From: DATJSJ01 sp035504175
Lineage (GTDB): Bacteria > Pseudomonadota > Alphaproteobacteria > Acetobacterales > Acetobacteraceae
NCBI GenBank assembly: GCA_035504175.1
Contig: DATJSJ010000123.1
Span: 1 to 24,426 of the forward strand
DNA: 24,426 bases
Direction of reading: 5' to 3'
Shown: piece by piece, positions 23,483 to 24,426 of the stretch
How the letters are laid out: the number at the start of each line of letters is the position of its first letter
Numbering within the stretch: the stretch's first letter is position 1
Notes under the pieces: generated by a model
The model's input: only the letters and a program-made list of their open reading frames with translations
Told to the model about the DNA's origin: nothing
The model's database searches: none
Position numbers and translations under genes: made by a program

Positions 23483-24292
23483 ATGGACGGGATGCAGCCC
23501 GCCTCCCCGGCCGGGATCGAGGATGATGGCTGGACCGTCGCCGGGCGACGGTTCCGTTCGCGGCTGGTGGTGGGCACCGGCAAGTACAAGGACCTGCCGG
23601 AGACGGCAGCGGCGATCGAGGCTTCCGGCGCGGAGATCGTCACCGTTGCGGTGCGGCGGGTAAACCTGTCCGATCCCAAGTCGCCGATGTTGCAGGACTA
23701 CGTCGATCCCAAGCGCTGGACCTACCTGCCCAACACGGCCGGCTGCCACACCGCGCAGGAGGCGGTGCGGACCTTGCGCCTGGCCCGCGAGGCGGGCGGC
23801 TGGAACCTGGTCAAGCTCGAGGTGCTGGGGCCGCCGCCCTTCCTGTATCCGGACATGGCAGCGACGTTCGAGGCGGCCGAGGCACTGATCCGCGACGGCT
23901 TCGAGGTCATGGTCTACTGCGCCGACGACCCGGTGGCGGCGAAGCGGCTGGAGGAGATGGGCTGTGTGGCGATCATGCCGCTCGGCGCGCCGATCGGCTC
24001 CGGGCTCGGCCTGCAGAACCCGGCCATGCTGTCGATCCTGATCGAGCAGGCGAGCGTCCCGGTGCTGGTCGATGCCGGGATCGGCACCGCCTCGGACGCG
24101 GCGATCGCGATGGAGATCGGCTGTGACGCGGTGCTGCTGAACTCGGCGATCGCGCATGCGAGAAATCCGGTGCTGATGGCGCGCGCGATGGCGGCGGCGG
24201 TGCAGGCCGGGCGGCTCGCGCATCTGGCCGGACGGATGCCGCGCAAGATGGGCGCCGATCCCTCGAGCCCGCTCACCGGCCTGATCCGCTAG
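23483..24292 (+). CDS. thiG: Thiazole synthase ThiG
   Basis: A 269-residue TIM-barrel enzyme that forms the thiazole phosphate of thiamin from deoxyxylulose 5-phosphate, a glycine imine and the ThiS thiocarboxylate. The RLVVGTGKYKDLPE (27-40) and TVAVRRVNL (54-62) blocks are typical. The Schiff-base lysine is Lys111 in NLVKLEVLG. TYLPNTAGCHTAQEAVRTLRLARE, IMPLGAPIGSGLGLQNP and VLVDAGIGTASDAAIAMEIGCDAVLLNSAIA complete the signature. The start lies 3 bp after thiS, with GGAGGA as the ribosome site. The C-terminus (SSPLTGLIR) looks complete. ThiE and a glycine oxidase are not seen nearby. Confidence 0.97.
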   Translation: MDGMQPASPAGIEDDGWTVAGRRFRSRLVVGTGKYKDLPETAAAIEASGAEIVTVAVRRVNLSDPKSPMLQDYVDPKRWTYLPNTAGCHTAQEAVRTLRLAREAGGWNLVKLEVLGPPPFLYPDMAATFEAAEALIRDGFEVMVYCADDPVAAKRLEEMGCVAIMPLGAPIGSGLGLQNPAMLSILIEQASVPVLVDAGIGTASDAAIAMEIGCDAVLLNSAIAHARNPVLMARAMAAAVQAGRLAHLAGRMPRKMGADPSSPLTGLIR

Positions 24293-24426
24293 GAGTGTGT
24301 CCCTGTAACCTCATATCTGTCTGTCAGGTATTGCGTGAGGGGACGAAGGTGGTCGCCCCCCTTATGCGGTGAGCTTTGCGAGGTTATGGGCCATGCAGAT
24401 CATTGCCCATTCGCTGCGAACCTTGG
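24293..24426 (-). mobile_element. End of an insertion sequence, probably IS1182-like (cut by the window edge)
   Basis: The segment after thiG carries the 3' end of a transposase gene followed by about 70 bp without a gene, which then meets the thiG stop. The element's terminal inverted repeat should lie near 24293-24315 (GAGTGTGTCCCTGTAACC) but cannot be confirmed because the other end is outside the window. The IS1182 assignment rests on the transposase tail. Confidence 0.65.
24362..24426 (-). CDS. Transposase C-terminus, IS1182-like (partial)
   Basis: Read on the minus strand, the last 20 codons give KVRSEWAMICMAHNLAKLTA and a TAA at 24362-24364. This matches the conserved end of IS1182/IS5-type transposases, in which a VRxEW block is followed by CxAxNLxKL. 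Only the C-terminus is inside the window, so activity and full length cannot be judged. Confidence 0.75.
   Translation of the reverse strand, partial: KVRSEWAMICMAHNLAKLTA

Overview
The window is very GC-rich DNA, densely packed with genes on both strands. Together the genes suggest an alphaproteobacterium, most plausibly a Rhodospirillales/Acetobacteraceae-type aerobe. The signs are the aroQ-accB-accC cluster, a SoxYZ-like 'quinoprotein relay' module, a KirBac potassium channel, a cysE-iscR-desulfurase-ferredoxin cluster and a divergent tyrS/anmK pair. This taxonomic placement is inferred from gene content and composition, not from a marker gene. I saw no rRNA, complete tRNA, CRISPR array or prophage.

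Layout. (1) 1-4536, minus strand: a quinoprotein-relay module (zinc metallohydrolase, SoxYZ-like carrier, CxxxCW rhodanese-like protein), followed by a molybdopterin oxidoreductase cut by the left edge. No PQQ dehydrogenase is present in the window. (2) 4537-5013: a 477-bp divergent intergenic region with a 24-bp inverted repeat that encloses a second hairpin. (3) 5014-9757: gamma-carbonic anhydrase (+), tyrS (-), anmK (+), a KirBac channel (+), a strong bidirectional terminator and an alpha/beta hydrolase (-). (4) 10121-13933, plus strand: cysE, iscR, two different cysteine desulfurases and a 2Fe-2S ferredoxin, closed by a terminator-like hairpin. mnmA follows at 14009. The cluster joins cysteine synthesis, sulfur mobilisation and tRNA thiolation but lacks the scaffold genes iscU and iscA.

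(5) 15230-20622, minus strand: a five-gene operon in the order DegT-type aminotransferase, sugar-type periplasmic binding protein, permease, single-domain ATPase and ChbG/YdjC-type deacetylase. Sugar uptake combined with amino-group and acetyl-group chemistry makes this the best candidate in the window for an undescribed pathway, probably use of an amino sugar or aminocyclitol. (6) 20842-23172, minus strand: aroQ-accB-accC (dehydroquinase and the biotin half of acetyl-CoA carboxylase). (7) 23276-24292, plus strand: thiS-thiG for the thiamin thiazole. (8) 24362 to the right edge: the C-terminal end of an IS1182-like transposase just after thiG, so an insertion sequence borders the thiamin genes.

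Long open frames opposite real genes are common here because of the base composition, and they were left out.
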